Assembly (NCBI RefSeq): GCF_900186505.1
Contig: NZ_LT891968.1
Span: 183,079-247,078, forward strand
Length of the DNA: 64,000 nt
Direction: 5' to 3'
Source: Enorma phocaeensis
GTDB lineage: Bacteria > Actinomycetota > Coriobacteriia > Coriobacteriales > Coriobacteriaceae
Below the pieces are notes generated by a model. It was not told the DNA's origin and did not search any database. It saw nothing but the letters and a program-made list of their open reading frames with translations. How positions within the stretch are numbered: the first letter of the stretch is position 1; every line of letters starts with the position of its first letter. This document shows, one piece after another, positions 48,333-57,298 of the stretch. Both the position numbers and the translations under genes were made by a program.

Positions 48333-49277
48333 ATGGGCCTCACGCACATCCGCACCCCCAAGAACTTCGTGCTGGAAGAGCGCCTCGAGCGCTACGGCGC
48401 CGTTATCGAACAGCAGCCCGAGCGCTACCGCGGGCGCTGGGCGGAAGCCTGCTGGCCACTGGGCGAGACGGCCAGCGAAGCGCAGGCCGCGGCCGGATCG
48501 GCGAGCACGCCACCTGCGGCGACGAAGGCGGCATCAGGGGCAATGGGGGCGGCAACCAAGACAGGCAGCCCCGAGCAGCCCAACGCGTTCGCTTCCGTAC
48601 ACCTCGACCTCGGCTGCGGCAAAGGCTCCTACCTCATCGCCCGCGCGCAGCAAGAACCGAGCACCCTCTTCATCGGCATGGACACCGAGCCTATCTGCAT
48701 CGCCTATAGCGCGCAATACGTCACCGAAGCGCAGCTCGCCAATGCGGTGATTCTGCCCCGCGGCGCGGCGTCTGCCCCGGCAATCTTCGCTGAAGGCGAG
48801 CTCACCGGCATCAGCCTCAATTTCCCCACGCCCTACCCCAAAAGCCGTCACGCCGAACGACGCCTCAGCCACATCGACCATCTGCTGCGCTACCGAGCGC
48901 TGCTGGCACCCGGAGGCACCGTCACGCTCCGCACGGACAGCGCGCCGCTCTTCGAGTACTCGATTCCCCAATTCGAAGCAGCCGGATACCAGCTGCAATG
49001 GACATCGCGCGACGTACGATCCGAGCATCCCGGCATCCCGGAGACGGAGTACGAGCGCCGCACCGTCGGCCGTGGGGCGACCATCTTTGGCATCTGCGCC
49101 ACGCCTGGCTCCATGCCGAGCGAAGAGCGCATCCAGGCTGCCCGAGCGGCAGAGCAGAGCCTCGTCGCCTATCTGCCTGAGGACCTCGGCAGCCTAAGCT
49201 ACGTGCCGATCGGCATGGAGGGGGCCGTTACCAACCTGCGCAACCGCGAGCGCAAAGGGCGCCGCCGCATCCCATAG
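48333..49277 (+). CDS. trmB: tRNA (guanine-N7-)-methyltransferase
   Basis: A 314-aa protein; ATG 48333 follows AGAAGGG. It starts MGLTHIRTPKNFVLEERLER, then has motif I VHLDLGCGKGSYLIARA, acidic FIGMDTEPICIAY and ISLNFPTPYPKSRHAERRLS, the TrmB signature (usually NFxDPWPKxRHxKRR) with Tyr for Trp. TrmB makes m7G46 in tRNA. A 40-residue Ala/Ser/Thr insert interrupts the protein before motif I, making it about 60 residues longer than usual. Confidence 0.93.
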   Translation: MGLTHIRTPKNFVLEERLERYGAVIEQQPERYRGRWAEACWPLGETASEAQAAAGSASTPPAATKAASGAMGAATKTGSPEQPNAFASVHLDLGCGKGSYLIARAQQEPSTLFIGMDTEPICIAYSAQYVTEAQLANAVILPRGAASAPAIFAEGELTGISLNFPTPYPKSRHAERRLSHIDHLLRYRALLAPGGTVTLRTDSAPLFEYSIPQFEAAGYQLQWTSRDVRSEHPGIPETEYERRTVGRGATIFGICATPGSMPSEERIQAARAAEQSLVAYLPEDLGSLSYVPIGMEGAVTNLRNRERKGRRRIP

Positions 49278-49379
49278 GAATCCGCAAGGCGAGAATGCCC
49301 CTGGGCAGCCGCAGCCCCTCCGGGCGTCGCAAAGCCGAACCTCGCCAAACCGCACCCGCGCACCCCGCCGCAAAGCAGC

Positions 49380-50387
49380 CTACCGCTCGCGCTCCCGTCG
49401 CTGCAAAAAGCGCGCCATCAGCACACGTTTGCGACCGCGCTCGCGCTCCTCGGCCATCAAGTGATGCAGCACGGCGCTCACCACCGCGGCGAGCACCTGC
49501 TGGAACAGCGTCCCCATCATGACCGGGATGATCGCCGTCCCCGGGAAGAACTCGGCCGCGATGACCGCACCGGACGAGATGTTGCGCAGCCCCACAGCGA
49601 AAACCATCGAGTACAGATCTGCTGGCGGCACGCGCATAAAGCATGCGACCACCAGCCCCAGCGCGAACCCAAAGCATGCAAACACCAGGATGAAGAGCGC
49701 CGCCTGCAGCACCATCGGGTCGAACGAGAGCACATAGGCGGACATGCCCGTCGAGTTACAGGTGATCACGAACACGGCAAGAAGCCGGCATACCGAAGCT
49801 ATGCGCGGCGACAGGGTCTCGTGCCCCCATCCCCCCGTGAACTCGTTGACCGCCACGCCGGCAACAGCCGGAACAGCCACCATGAGCGCGAGGTCCTTCA
49901 CCATCGACAAGACGTCGACCTGCACCGCCGTGCCCATGAGCAGCTGGATCGTGATGGGAAGCGTCACCGGTGCGAGCACCGTCGACACCAGAATCGCCGC
50001 GAGCCCCAGCGAAGCGTTGCCATGGTACATGTCGATCCACATGAAGCTGACCACCGCCACGGGGATGCTGTACTCGATAACGATCCCGGCGACGATCTCG
50101 AAATCAGAGAAGAAGAGCCCGCCTGCCAAGCGTGCCAGAACCGGCATCACCACGATGGAAACGGCAAGAATCGCAAGGAGCTCGCTCGGATGGCGAAAGG
50201 TGCGCACGATCTGCCTGAGCGAGGTGTTGAGCGACCCCTGGAACGTGATGATGGCGAACAACGGCGTGACGGCCGGCTTAAGCACGCTGAATACCTGCGG
50301 GAATAGCACGCCTAGCACCACGCAGCACGGAACAACGATGGGCATGTGCGATCCTACGAACGTCCCCGCCCGCCTAATCAAATCCAT
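49380..50387 (-). CDS. Bile acid:sodium symporter (BASS/SBF) family transporter
   Basis: A 335-aa protein with about 9-10 helices starting MDLIRRAGTFVGSHMPIVVP. BASS-like features include PLFAIITFQGSLNTSLRQIV, EYSIPVAVVSFMWID in the inverted-repeat crossover, and MVFAVGLRNISSGAVIAAEF in the second. The C-terminus is basic. Substrate cannot be read from sequence; BASS proteins carry bile acids, pantothenate or organic anions. Convergent with trmB. Confidence 0.8.
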   Translation of the reverse strand: MDLIRRAGTFVGSHMPIVVPCCVVLGVLFPQVFSVLKPAVTPLFAIITFQGSLNTSLRQIVRTFRHPSELLAILAVSIVVMPVLARLAGGLFFSDFEIVAGIVIEYSIPVAVVSFMWIDMYHGNASLGLAAILVSTVLAPVTLPITIQLLMGTAVQVDVLSMVKDLALMVAVPAVAGVAVNEFTGGWGHETLSPRIASVCRLLAVFVITCNSTGMSAYVLSFDPMVLQAALFILVFACFGFALGLVVACFMRVPPADLYSMVFAVGLRNISSGAVIAAEFFPGTAIIPVMMGTLFQQVLAAVVSAVLHHLMAEERERGRKRVLMARFLQRRERER

Positions 50388-50648
50388 GTGCTAAGCCCTC
50401 CCCATCGAACGCGAGAACAACGCGCCAAACGTCGCGCCCCGCAACCGCACGGTTAGGCGCACCCAATAACGCGCCTCATTACCTATAGCATCCTCATGCG
50501 CCCAAGAAGCCATGATCTGGAAATCCACCTCAGCTGAAACGTTCTCGTCACGCTATAAGCAAATTCCCGTCGAATCGGGTTGGCGCCCAATGCGTCCGGC
50601 GCGACGTCCCCTGCTTCGGCGATAATAGGGACCGGAAAAGGAGGCACC

Positions 50649-53408
50649 ATGGCACAGAACGGCACCGCACGAGGCATGGCATCGCGCACCGATACCGCAA
50701 ACGGGCAACCAGCCGGCAACAGCTCCGGCGCCGGCGCGGCAAACCGCGACGCCATCGCAGCAAGTTCCAGCTCGTTCGCCGCCGGCACCGGCAGCACGGG
50801 CGAGCGCGGATCGCTGGGAGCACTCTCCCCCAGCTGGTGGGAACCGGCAGAGGGCGAGGAACCCGAGCCCTGGTGCACGGCAGATGAGGCCTTCGAGCGC
50901 TTTCTCGGCTGGTGCGACGAGCGCGGCATCGAGCTCTGGGAGCACCAGGAAGAGGCCCTCATGGACCTCGCCGCCGGCGACCACGTGATCCTGGGCACGC
51001 CGACCGGCTCCGGCAAGTCGCTCGTGGCGCTCGGCATGCTCTTCCTCGGCATGGCGCAGGGACGGCGCGCCTACTACACCGCTCCCATCAAGGCGCTCGT
51101 CTCCGAGAAGTTCTTCGACCTGGTCGAGGTACTCGGCCGCGACAACGTCGGCATGATCACCGGTGACACCCACATCAACACGCAAGCGCCCGTCATCTGC
51201 TGCACGGCGGAGATCCTCGCCAACCAGGCGCTCCGCGAGGGCGAGGACACCGACGTGGGCGTCGTCGCCATGGACGAGTTCCACTACTTCGCCGACCCCG
51301 ACCGCGGCTGGGCGTGGCAGGTGCCGCTGCTCACGCTGCCGCATACGCAGTTCATGCTCATGAGCGCCACGCTCGGCGACGTCACGCAGATCGCCGACGC
51401 GCTGGAGGAGCGTACCGGGCACACCGTCGACCGTGTGACGGACGCGCCGCGCCCCGTGCCGCTCGCCTACGAGTACGTAGACACCGCGCTCGAGGGCACG
51501 GTCGAGCTGGCGCTGCGCCGCGGTGAGGCGCCGCTCTACATCGTGCACTTCTCGCAGGACGCCGCGCTCTCCACGGCGCAGTCGCTCGCGAACTTCGGCA
51601 TCGCCACCAAGGAACAGCGCGAGGCCGTGAAGGAGGCCGCCAAGGGAACGCGCTTCACCACAGCGTTCGGCAAGATCTTGAAGCGCCTCATCTCGAACGG
51701 CGTGGGCGTGCACCATGCCGGCATGCTGCCGCGCTACCGCCTCTTGGTTGAACGTCTGGCGCAGCAGGGGCTCCTACCGGTCATCTGCGGCACCGACACG
51801 CTCGGGGTGGGCATCAACGTGCCCATCCACACCGTGGTGCTCACCGCGCTCACCAAGTATGACGGGTACCGCATGCGGCGCCTCCGCGCACGTGAGTTCC
51901 ACCAGATCGCCGGGCGTGCCGGACGAGCGGGCTTCGACACCGAGGGCATGGTCATCGCCGAGGCCCCCGAATATGAGATCGAAAACGCCAAGCTCGTCGC
52001 AAAGGCCGGCGACGATCCCAAGAAGCTGCGCAAGCTCAAGAAGAAGAAACCGCCCGAGGGCTTCGTCACCTGGAACAAGCAGACCTTCGAGCGTCTCTGC
52101 GAGGCGGCGCCCGAAACCCTCAAGCCCCGGCTGCGCATCACCAACTCGATGGTGCTCTCCATGGTGGAACGCGGCGGCGACGCGCGTGCCCGCGTGAGCG
52201 AGCTCATCGAGGCGAGCCTGCAAACGCCCGAGGAGAAGCTCAAGCTCGAGGCGCGCGCGAGCGAGATCTTCGCCACGCTCATCGACACCGGCGTGGTGGT
52301 GCGCGACGAGATTCCCGATGGCGCGGACGCCCCCGCAGACGCAGAGCCGCAGGTCGAGTACTCCCTCACGGTCGATCTGCCCGAGGACTTCGCGCTCGAC
52401 CAACCGCTCTCGCCGTTTTTACTCGCCGCGCTGGAGCTGCTCGATCCGGAGAGCGAGACGTACACCTTCGACCTCATCTCCATGGTGGAAGCGACGCTCG
52501 AGGATCCCAAGCAGGTGCTGCGCGCGCAGGAGCGCCAGGCGCGTGACGCCGCGATGGCCGCCATGAAGGCCGACGGCGTGGAATACGAGGAGCGCCTGGA
52601 GCGCATCGCCGATGTCACGTATCCCAAACCGCTCGAGGACCTGCTCGATGCGGCGTTTGCCCAGTACTGCACCAAGGTGCCGTGGGCGGCGGACTACGCG
52701 CTCTCGCCCAAGAGCGTGCTGCGCGACATGCTGGAGAGCGCGGCGGACTTCAAGGGCTACATCCAGAAGCTCGGCATCGCTCGGTCCGAGGGCATCCTGC
52801 TGCGCTACCTCGCCGAAGCGTTCCGGTCGCTCGACCGCACCGTACCGTTGGAGAAACGCAACGACCAGCTGAACGACATCATCTCGTGGCTGGGCTTCGT
52901 GGTGCGGAGCGTCGACTCCAGCCTGGTGGACGAGTGGGCCGCCGCGGGCGAGGATGCTACCTTTGACGCCGCTCCGCCGAGCGAGGCGGACGTGGTGGTG
53001 GCAGACCGGCGCGGCATGACGCTGCTGGTGCGCAACGCCCTCTTCCGCCGCGTGAGCCTGGCCGCCCGCGAGCGCGCCGACGAGCTGGGGGAGCTGGACG
53101 AGGCCTGGGGCATGGGCGAGGTCCGCTGGCGCCGCGCGCTCGACGCCTTCTTCGAGGCGCACGAGGAGCTGCTGGTAGACGGCGACGCGCGCTCGACGGC
53201 GTTCTTCACCATCGACGAGTCCGATGAGCTCAAGCCCACGGCCGACGGAGGCCATGTGTGGCATGTGCACCAGATCTTCCATGACGGCGACGGCGACCAC
53301 GACTTTGGCATCATGGCCGACGTGGACCTCGACGCCACGCAGGAGGAAAGCGAGGCCGTGTTCAAGAACTACCGCGTCGGGTTCATCGAGGAGCTGCTGG
53401 AGCAGTAG
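50649..53408 (+). CDS. DEAD/DEAH-box helicase with DUF3516
   Basis: A 919-aa protein; ATG 50649 follows AAAAGGAGG. A disordered Ala/Ser/Gly N-terminus of about 60 residues precedes the helicase core: LGTPTGSGKSLVALGMLFLG (I), VVAMDEFHYFADPDRGWAWQ (II, DEFH), LMSATLGDV (III), TLGVGINVPIHTVVLTALTK (V) and QIAGRAGRAGFDTEG (VI). The C-terminal half is the DUF3516 region. The combination is a conserved actinobacterial Ski2-like helicase, probably acting on RNA. No partner gene is adjacent; it is likely a housekeeping gene. Confidence 0.92.
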   Translation: MAQNGTARGMASRTDTANGQPAGNSSGAGAANRDAIAASSSSFAAGTGSTGERGSLGALSPSWWEPAEGEEPEPWCTADEAFERFLGWCDERGIELWEHQEEALMDLAAGDHVILGTPTGSGKSLVALGMLFLGMAQGRRAYYTAPIKALVSEKFFDLVEVLGRDNVGMITGDTHINTQAPVICCTAEILANQALREGEDTDVGVVAMDEFHYFADPDRGWAWQVPLLTLPHTQFMLMSATLGDVTQIADALEERTGHTVDRVTDAPRPVPLAYEYVDTALEGTVELALRRGEAPLYIVHFSQDAALSTAQSLANFGIATKEQREAVKEAAKGTRFTTAFGKILKRLISNGVGVHHAGMLPRYRLLVERLAQQGLLPVICGTDTLGVGINVPIHTVVLTALTKYDGYRMRRLRAREFHQIAGRAGRAGFDTEGMVIAEAPEYEIENAKLVAKAGDDPKKLRKLKKKKPPEGFVTWNKQTFERLCEAAPETLKPRLRITNSMVLSMVERGGDARARVSELIEASLQTPEEKLKLEARASEIFATLIDTGVVVRDEIPDGADAPADAEPQVEYSLTVDLPEDFALDQPLSPFLLAALELLDPESETYTFDLISMVEATLEDPKQVLRAQERQARDAAMAAMKADGVEYEERLERIADVTYPKPLEDLLDAAFAQYCTKVPWAADYALSPKSVLRDMLESAADFKGYIQKLGIARSEGILLRYLAEAFRSLDRTVPLEKRNDQLNDIISWLGFVVRSVDSSLVDEWAAAGEDATFDAAPPSEADVVVADRRGMTLLVRNALFRRVSLAARERADELGELDEAWGMGEVRWRRALDAFFEAHEELLVDGDARSTAFFTIDESDELKPTADGGHVWHVHQIFHDGDGDHDFGIMADVDLDATQEESEAVFKNYRVGFIEELLEQ

Positions 53409-53622
53409 CCCTGCGTCAACCATCCTGTTCCGCTGAGGCGCGTTCGCCACGCAGAGTTTAGGGGGACCGGCAGCAAGATACTCGCCAGGTCGGTCGCCGA
53501 TACCCGTCGCTCCGTGCGCCGAGCAGGCCGAATACCTTAGCATAACGCGCGACCGCTTGGGTAGCAGAAACGTGATGAGTCAACTGCGCGTGCACGACGC
53601 TCGCGCGATGAAAGGAGCATCC

Positions 53623-54363
53623 ATGCTACTCAAGGGTAAGACTGCTGTCGTAACCGGAGGATCGCGCGGCATCGGCCTCGCGATCGTCAAGCGCTTCCTC
53701 GAAGAAGGCGCCAACGTCGCCCTTTGCGGCAGCCGTCCAGAAACCGCCCAGAAAGCCGTCGACGCCATCCTCGCCGAGCATCCCGATGCACCGGTTATGG
53801 GCATCGCGCCCAACATCGCCGACGAAGCTGAGCTTGAAGCCGCCTTCCGCGAGGTCGTCGAGCGCTTCGGCAAGCTCGACATCGTCTGCAACAACGCGGG
53901 CATCTCACAGTCGACCCCCCTTGCCGACTACACCGCCGAGGAATTCGACAAGATCATCGACATCAACATCAAAGGCGTGCTCAACGGATGCCAGGCGGCA
54001 TCACGCGTGCTCGGCGAGGGCGGCGTGATCATCAACACGAGCTCCATGGTATCCAAGATGGGTCAGCCCTCCGGCGTGGCATATCCCATGAGCAAGTTCG
54101 CCGTGAACGGCATCACCATCTCGCTCGCCCGCGAGCTGGGACCTCGCGGCATCCGCGTGAACGCCGTCGCCCCGGGCGTCACCGCGACTGACATGGTCGC
54201 TTCCCTACCTGAGGAGATGATCAAGCCCATCGCAGACGCTATCCCGTTGAAACGCGTCGGCCAACCCGAGGACGTCGCCAACGCGTTCGTGTTCCTGGCG
54301 AGCGACCTCGGCTCGTATGTGACCGGCGAGGTGCTCGCGGTCGACGGCGGCATGACGGTGTAA
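53623..54363 (+). CDS. Short-chain dehydrogenase/reductase, BaiA-like
   Basis: A 246-aa protein; ATG 53623 follows AAAGGAGC. Classic SDR motifs: AVVTGGSRGIGLAI (residues about 8-21, cofactor), CNNAGISQ, INTSSM (catalytic Ser), AYPMSKFAV (Tyr and Lys) and a C-terminal GSYVTGEVLAVDGGMTV. Ser-Arg after the first GG and no acidic residue at the end of strand 2 (LCGSRPETA) favour NADP. The sequence looks closer to BaiA-type hydroxysteroid dehydrogenases than to FabG, so a bile-acid or other secondary alcohol substrate is plausible, but not shown. Confidence 0.85.
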   Translation: MLLKGKTAVVTGGSRGIGLAIVKRFLEEGANVALCGSRPETAQKAVDAILAEHPDAPVMGIAPNIADEAELEAAFREVVERFGKLDIVCNNAGISQSTPLADYTAEEFDKIIDINIKGVLNGCQAASRVLGEGGVIINTSSMVSKMGQPSGVAYPMSKFAVNGITISLARELGPRGIRVNAVAPGVTATDMVASLPEEMIKPIADAIPLKRVGQPEDVANAFVFLASDLGSYVTGEVLAVDGGMTV

Positions 54364-54425
54364 GCTCTCCGCGCGGTCCCGTGACGTATGCACCAGGCGT
54401 CGCTTGCACGGCCGGACTCTCGGGC

Positions 54426-54755
54426 CTACCCGCGTGCGTCCGTGACGTAGATGCCAACGCGCACCTGATGCCACGGGCTGCGGTCCGGCGAGACTTGCTG
54501 CACGCGGCACTCGAGCGCATCGCCGTGCCCGAAGTAGAGGAGCGTCGACAAGGTGCTGTTCATCTCCGCCGGCACAAAACCGAGCTTCATGCCCCTAAAG
54601 TAGATGGCCACCGCCTCGGGATCATGCGGATTCTCGATTTCGGGAACGAGCTCGAGCTGCTGGCCAGGTTTCAACTGGTCGAGGACGAGCGCTCCATCCC
54701 AATACTGGAACCCCGCGACGTGAAACGACATGAGATTGCGTGACGGTACGTACAT
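54426..54755 (-). CDS. HIRAN domain protein
   Basis: A 109-aa protein that is nearly all one HIRAN domain: SFHVAGFQYWDG at the start, LKPGQQLELVPEIENPHDPE, AVAIYFRGMKLGFVPAEMN and a C-terminal PWHQVRVGIYV. HIRAN domains bind DNA ends or stalled forks in helicases such as HLTF; stand-alone bacterial copies are known, often near DNA-repair or defence genes. It may cooperate with the DUF4143 ATPase upstream or stand alone. Confidence 0.85.
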   Translation of the reverse strand: MYVPSRNLMSFHVAGFQYWDGALVLDQLKPGQQLELVPEIENPHDPEAVAIYFRGMKLGFVPAEMNSTLSTLLYFGHGDALECRVQQVSPDRSPWHQVRVGIYVTDARG

Positions 54756-54835
54756 GGCTGCCTCCTTGGCCCCGCGCCGCCAGCCAACCGGCGGCTTCGT
54801 TTGACGATGCCAGAGTACGACCCCGTACGGACATA

Positions 54836-56014
54836 TTATTGAAACAGCGAGACCTTCCCCAAGAGAAAATCCTCCACCGGGAACTCATCCGACCCGATAA
54901 CGAGGGCGTAGGTACCGGGAAACCGCTGGACGAACTCACCCAATCCCTTGAGGCTCTTGATGCGACCGCTCTTTACTTCGATGGCGGTCCTCTTTCTACC
55001 CTGCGTCACCACGAAATCCACCTCGCTAGAACCGTCCCTCCACCAATTGACCGTGAACTTCTCTCGAGCAGAGCGGGCGAGCAAGTGGGCGCCTATTGCC
55101 GTCTCAACAAGGTGGCCACGCCTGTCCTTGTCTTCGAGCAGCCTAGAGCGCCCCTCGCCGGAAGCAACCACCATGAGGGAGGTATCGTGGACGAGCAGCC
55201 TCGGTGAACTGCCCCGTTGCTTAAGGACCTTCTCGTCATACTTCTTAATTCCACTCATTAGACCGGCATGCGAAAGCAAATCGAGATAGTGCGCGATGGT
55301 CTCCGTGTTGCCCCGGTCGTCAAGCTGGCCCAAGAGCTTTCGATACGAGATCTCTTGTGCGGAATACGCCGCACCCACCTCGAACAGCGCACGGAGGAGA
55401 GCTGGCTTCCGAACCGTCTCCATCTCCAGGATGTCCTGCGTCAGCGTGGGCTCTATGATGGCGTCGTGCACATAGGAGCTCCAACGGGACTCATCCGCCC
55501 TAAGCTGCACCGCACCTGGATAGCCGCCGAAGTAAAGGTACTCGTCCAGCTCGCACCCGAAGGCTTCCCGGCACTCGTCATAGGTCCACTGGGTCGAGTG
55601 GATGAGCTCGTAGCGGCCCTTGAGCGATTCGGACATTCCGCGGCGCAGCGTAAGCGTGCTCGATCCAGTTACAACCACCTTGACGTTTTGCTGCGTCCGC
55701 GTGTCCTCATCCCAAAGGAACTTCACCGTTGAGGACCAGTCGGGAACCTTCTGCACTTCATCGAGGGATAGAATCACCTCGCCCTCGCGCGCGGCGACCT
55801 CCCGGGCAGACTCCCAGACCTCTTCCAGCTTGCGAGCACGCCGGTCCCGAGGTCGATCGAACGAGAAATCGATGCGTGGCACATCGATGTATGAAAGGGC
55901 TTGATTGACACCTGTGCTCTTACCCGTTTGGCGCGAGCCAACCACGATCTGGATGAAGCACCGCGGCTCGCAAAGACGATCAACCAGAAGCTTTACCCAC
56001 GCTCGCTCATACAT
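54836..56014 (-). CDS. AAA-type ATPase with DUF4143
   Basis: A 392-aa protein with the standard layout: Walker A VVGSRQTGKSTGVNQALSYI near residue 25, Walker B ILSLDEVQKVPDWSSTVKFL near 100, sensor VVVTGSSTLTLRRGMSESLK, and C-terminal DUF4143, with RDGSSEVDFVV and KRTAIEVKSGR, a PD-(D/E)xK nuclease-like pattern (D..E-x-K). Such ATPases are common single genes of unknown role. It marks the start of an AT-richer accessory tract. Confidence 0.9.
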   Translation of the reverse strand: MYERAWVKLLVDRLCEPRCFIQIVVGSRQTGKSTGVNQALSYIDVPRIDFSFDRPRDRRARKLEEVWESAREVAAREGEVILSLDEVQKVPDWSSTVKFLWDEDTRTQQNVKVVVTGSSTLTLRRGMSESLKGRYELIHSTQWTYDECREAFGCELDEYLYFGGYPGAVQLRADESRWSSYVHDAIIEPTLTQDILEMETVRKPALLRALFEVGAAYSAQEISYRKLLGQLDDRGNTETIAHYLDLLSHAGLMSGIKKYDEKVLKQRGSSPRLLVHDTSLMVVASGEGRSRLLEDKDRRGHLVETAIGAHLLARSAREKFTVNWWRDGSSEVDFVVTQGRKRTAIEVKSGRIKSLKGLGEFVQRFPGTYALVIGSDEFPVEDFLLGKVSLFQ

Positions 56015-56916
56015 TCGCTCCTCCGCCCATTCGCCTCGGAAAGCCTGGCTTTTCCGTTAATCAACTTATCAATACTTAGATTATAAGTTTCTGGTAGTAT
56101 AATCTGTCAAAAATTGATATTTCAAATCTTGCTAGGATAAATTGCCAACTCCCGGCCATTCTGAAGCATCTCATGACAATGTTGAGGCACTGTGCCGCGC
56201 AACCGATCCCGTTTGTTGAAGACTTCAGCCATCCGTCGCGCCGTATGTCCGCAGCCAGGCCATCCAGCCATCGAAACCGCATCGCAACCGCTTGAGCTCT
56301 TCGCCCTACTGTCGCTCCAGCACTGCAAGCATTTTGCTCGAACATTAGGCGTGCGAAATATGACTGCTCCAATGCCTCTGTGCCTTCAACCATCAACCTC
56401 TACAACTAGTGAAAACCTCATGTTCGAGCATTCGACCGATGATGCCAAGGAAACTGCTCCCTGTATATCCATGAGAACGATTCTCCTGCCGCAAGGCAAC
56501 GGCTTCAGAATTCCCTAATCGACTTGCATGACTAAGCATAGACACCGCCCTGCGACTGAATAACAAAAAATCTTCCTGCTAAACGCCCCAAAAGATTCGA
56601 TGGTCTCCTCCGCATTCGCTCCATCTGGATAATACTGCAGACAAGCCTCAGCGATGGCACGCAATCACTCTGCCAACCTACGCGGAGGCAGCAGAGTCAT
56701 CGAAGTTGACGATTGGCACACGAGGCTCAGACGGCTGAAAGATATAAGCGACCTTTCTTATGGTCCCTTCCTCACATCATCTCCTGCGGAAAAAGGGATG
56801 TATGACCGCATGCGGATATATTGACCAATGGAAGCATGCGGCCTGCATAAAAGTGAGACCTAGCTCACTTTTATGCAGACATGGTCAGATCTTAAATCAA
56901 GAATATGGGCTATCGC
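56015..56916. other. Gene-free stretch with decayed coding fragments
   Basis: No intact gene is supported. On the minus strand fragments read as protein in changing frames: VAYIFQPSEPRVPIVNFDDS (56761-56678, stop after a few codons), then EACLQYYPDGANAEETIESF from about 56625 in another frame, and around 56400-56150 MFEQNACSAGATVGRRA shifting into FNKRDRLRGTVPQHCHEMLQ. These look like remains of one or more lost genes. A strong hairpin lies at 56843-56878. Confidence 0.5.
56843..56878. repeat. 15-bp perfect hairpin
   Basis: CTGCATAAAAGTGAG (56843-56857), loop ACCTAG, then its exact complement CTCACTTTTATGCAG (56864-56878). It lies 38 nt past the stop of the interrupted 159-aa gene, where a leftward terminator is expected, but no T-run follows in either direction. 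Confidence 0.6.
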
Positions 56917-57298
56917 TTATGAAGCGCTTATCTGTTTTCCCGTGTATTGCTCGTATAGTTCATCCATTTCACGAATGTACTGGTTCGCCAGCTCCTCCGA
57001 GCCCATGTTCTGAGCAAGGTCGCCCTCGATTATCTGAAAACCACCGTTAGCATACGCCTCAGCCAGCTCATACGTTGCATGAGTATCTCTTAACGAATCA
57101 GACTCCGCGTAATCTGACTGAGCATAATGCACGGCTCTCATGAGAACGTTTTGCTTGTCGGAAAGGTAGGAGGTGCGGATAAATCCTCCACCCACCCTTG
57201 CAGGAGGCTTAATCGCCATATCATTATGAACACCGATTGCGAAAGCGAGCATGAAGACATCCTTGTTCTCTACCCTGCCCCCTTCGATGTTTTTGGAA

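Noticed and set aside
53409..53622. Possible tRNA or small RNA in the gap before the SDR gene
   Set aside because: No cloverleaf, T-loop or CCA-type end could be placed; no tRNA was seen anywhere in the window.
53623..54363. 7-beta-hydroxysteroid dehydrogenase of Collinsella
   Set aside because: The sequence does not match what I recall of that enzyme's N-terminus and active-site context; only a BaiA-like resemblance is kept.
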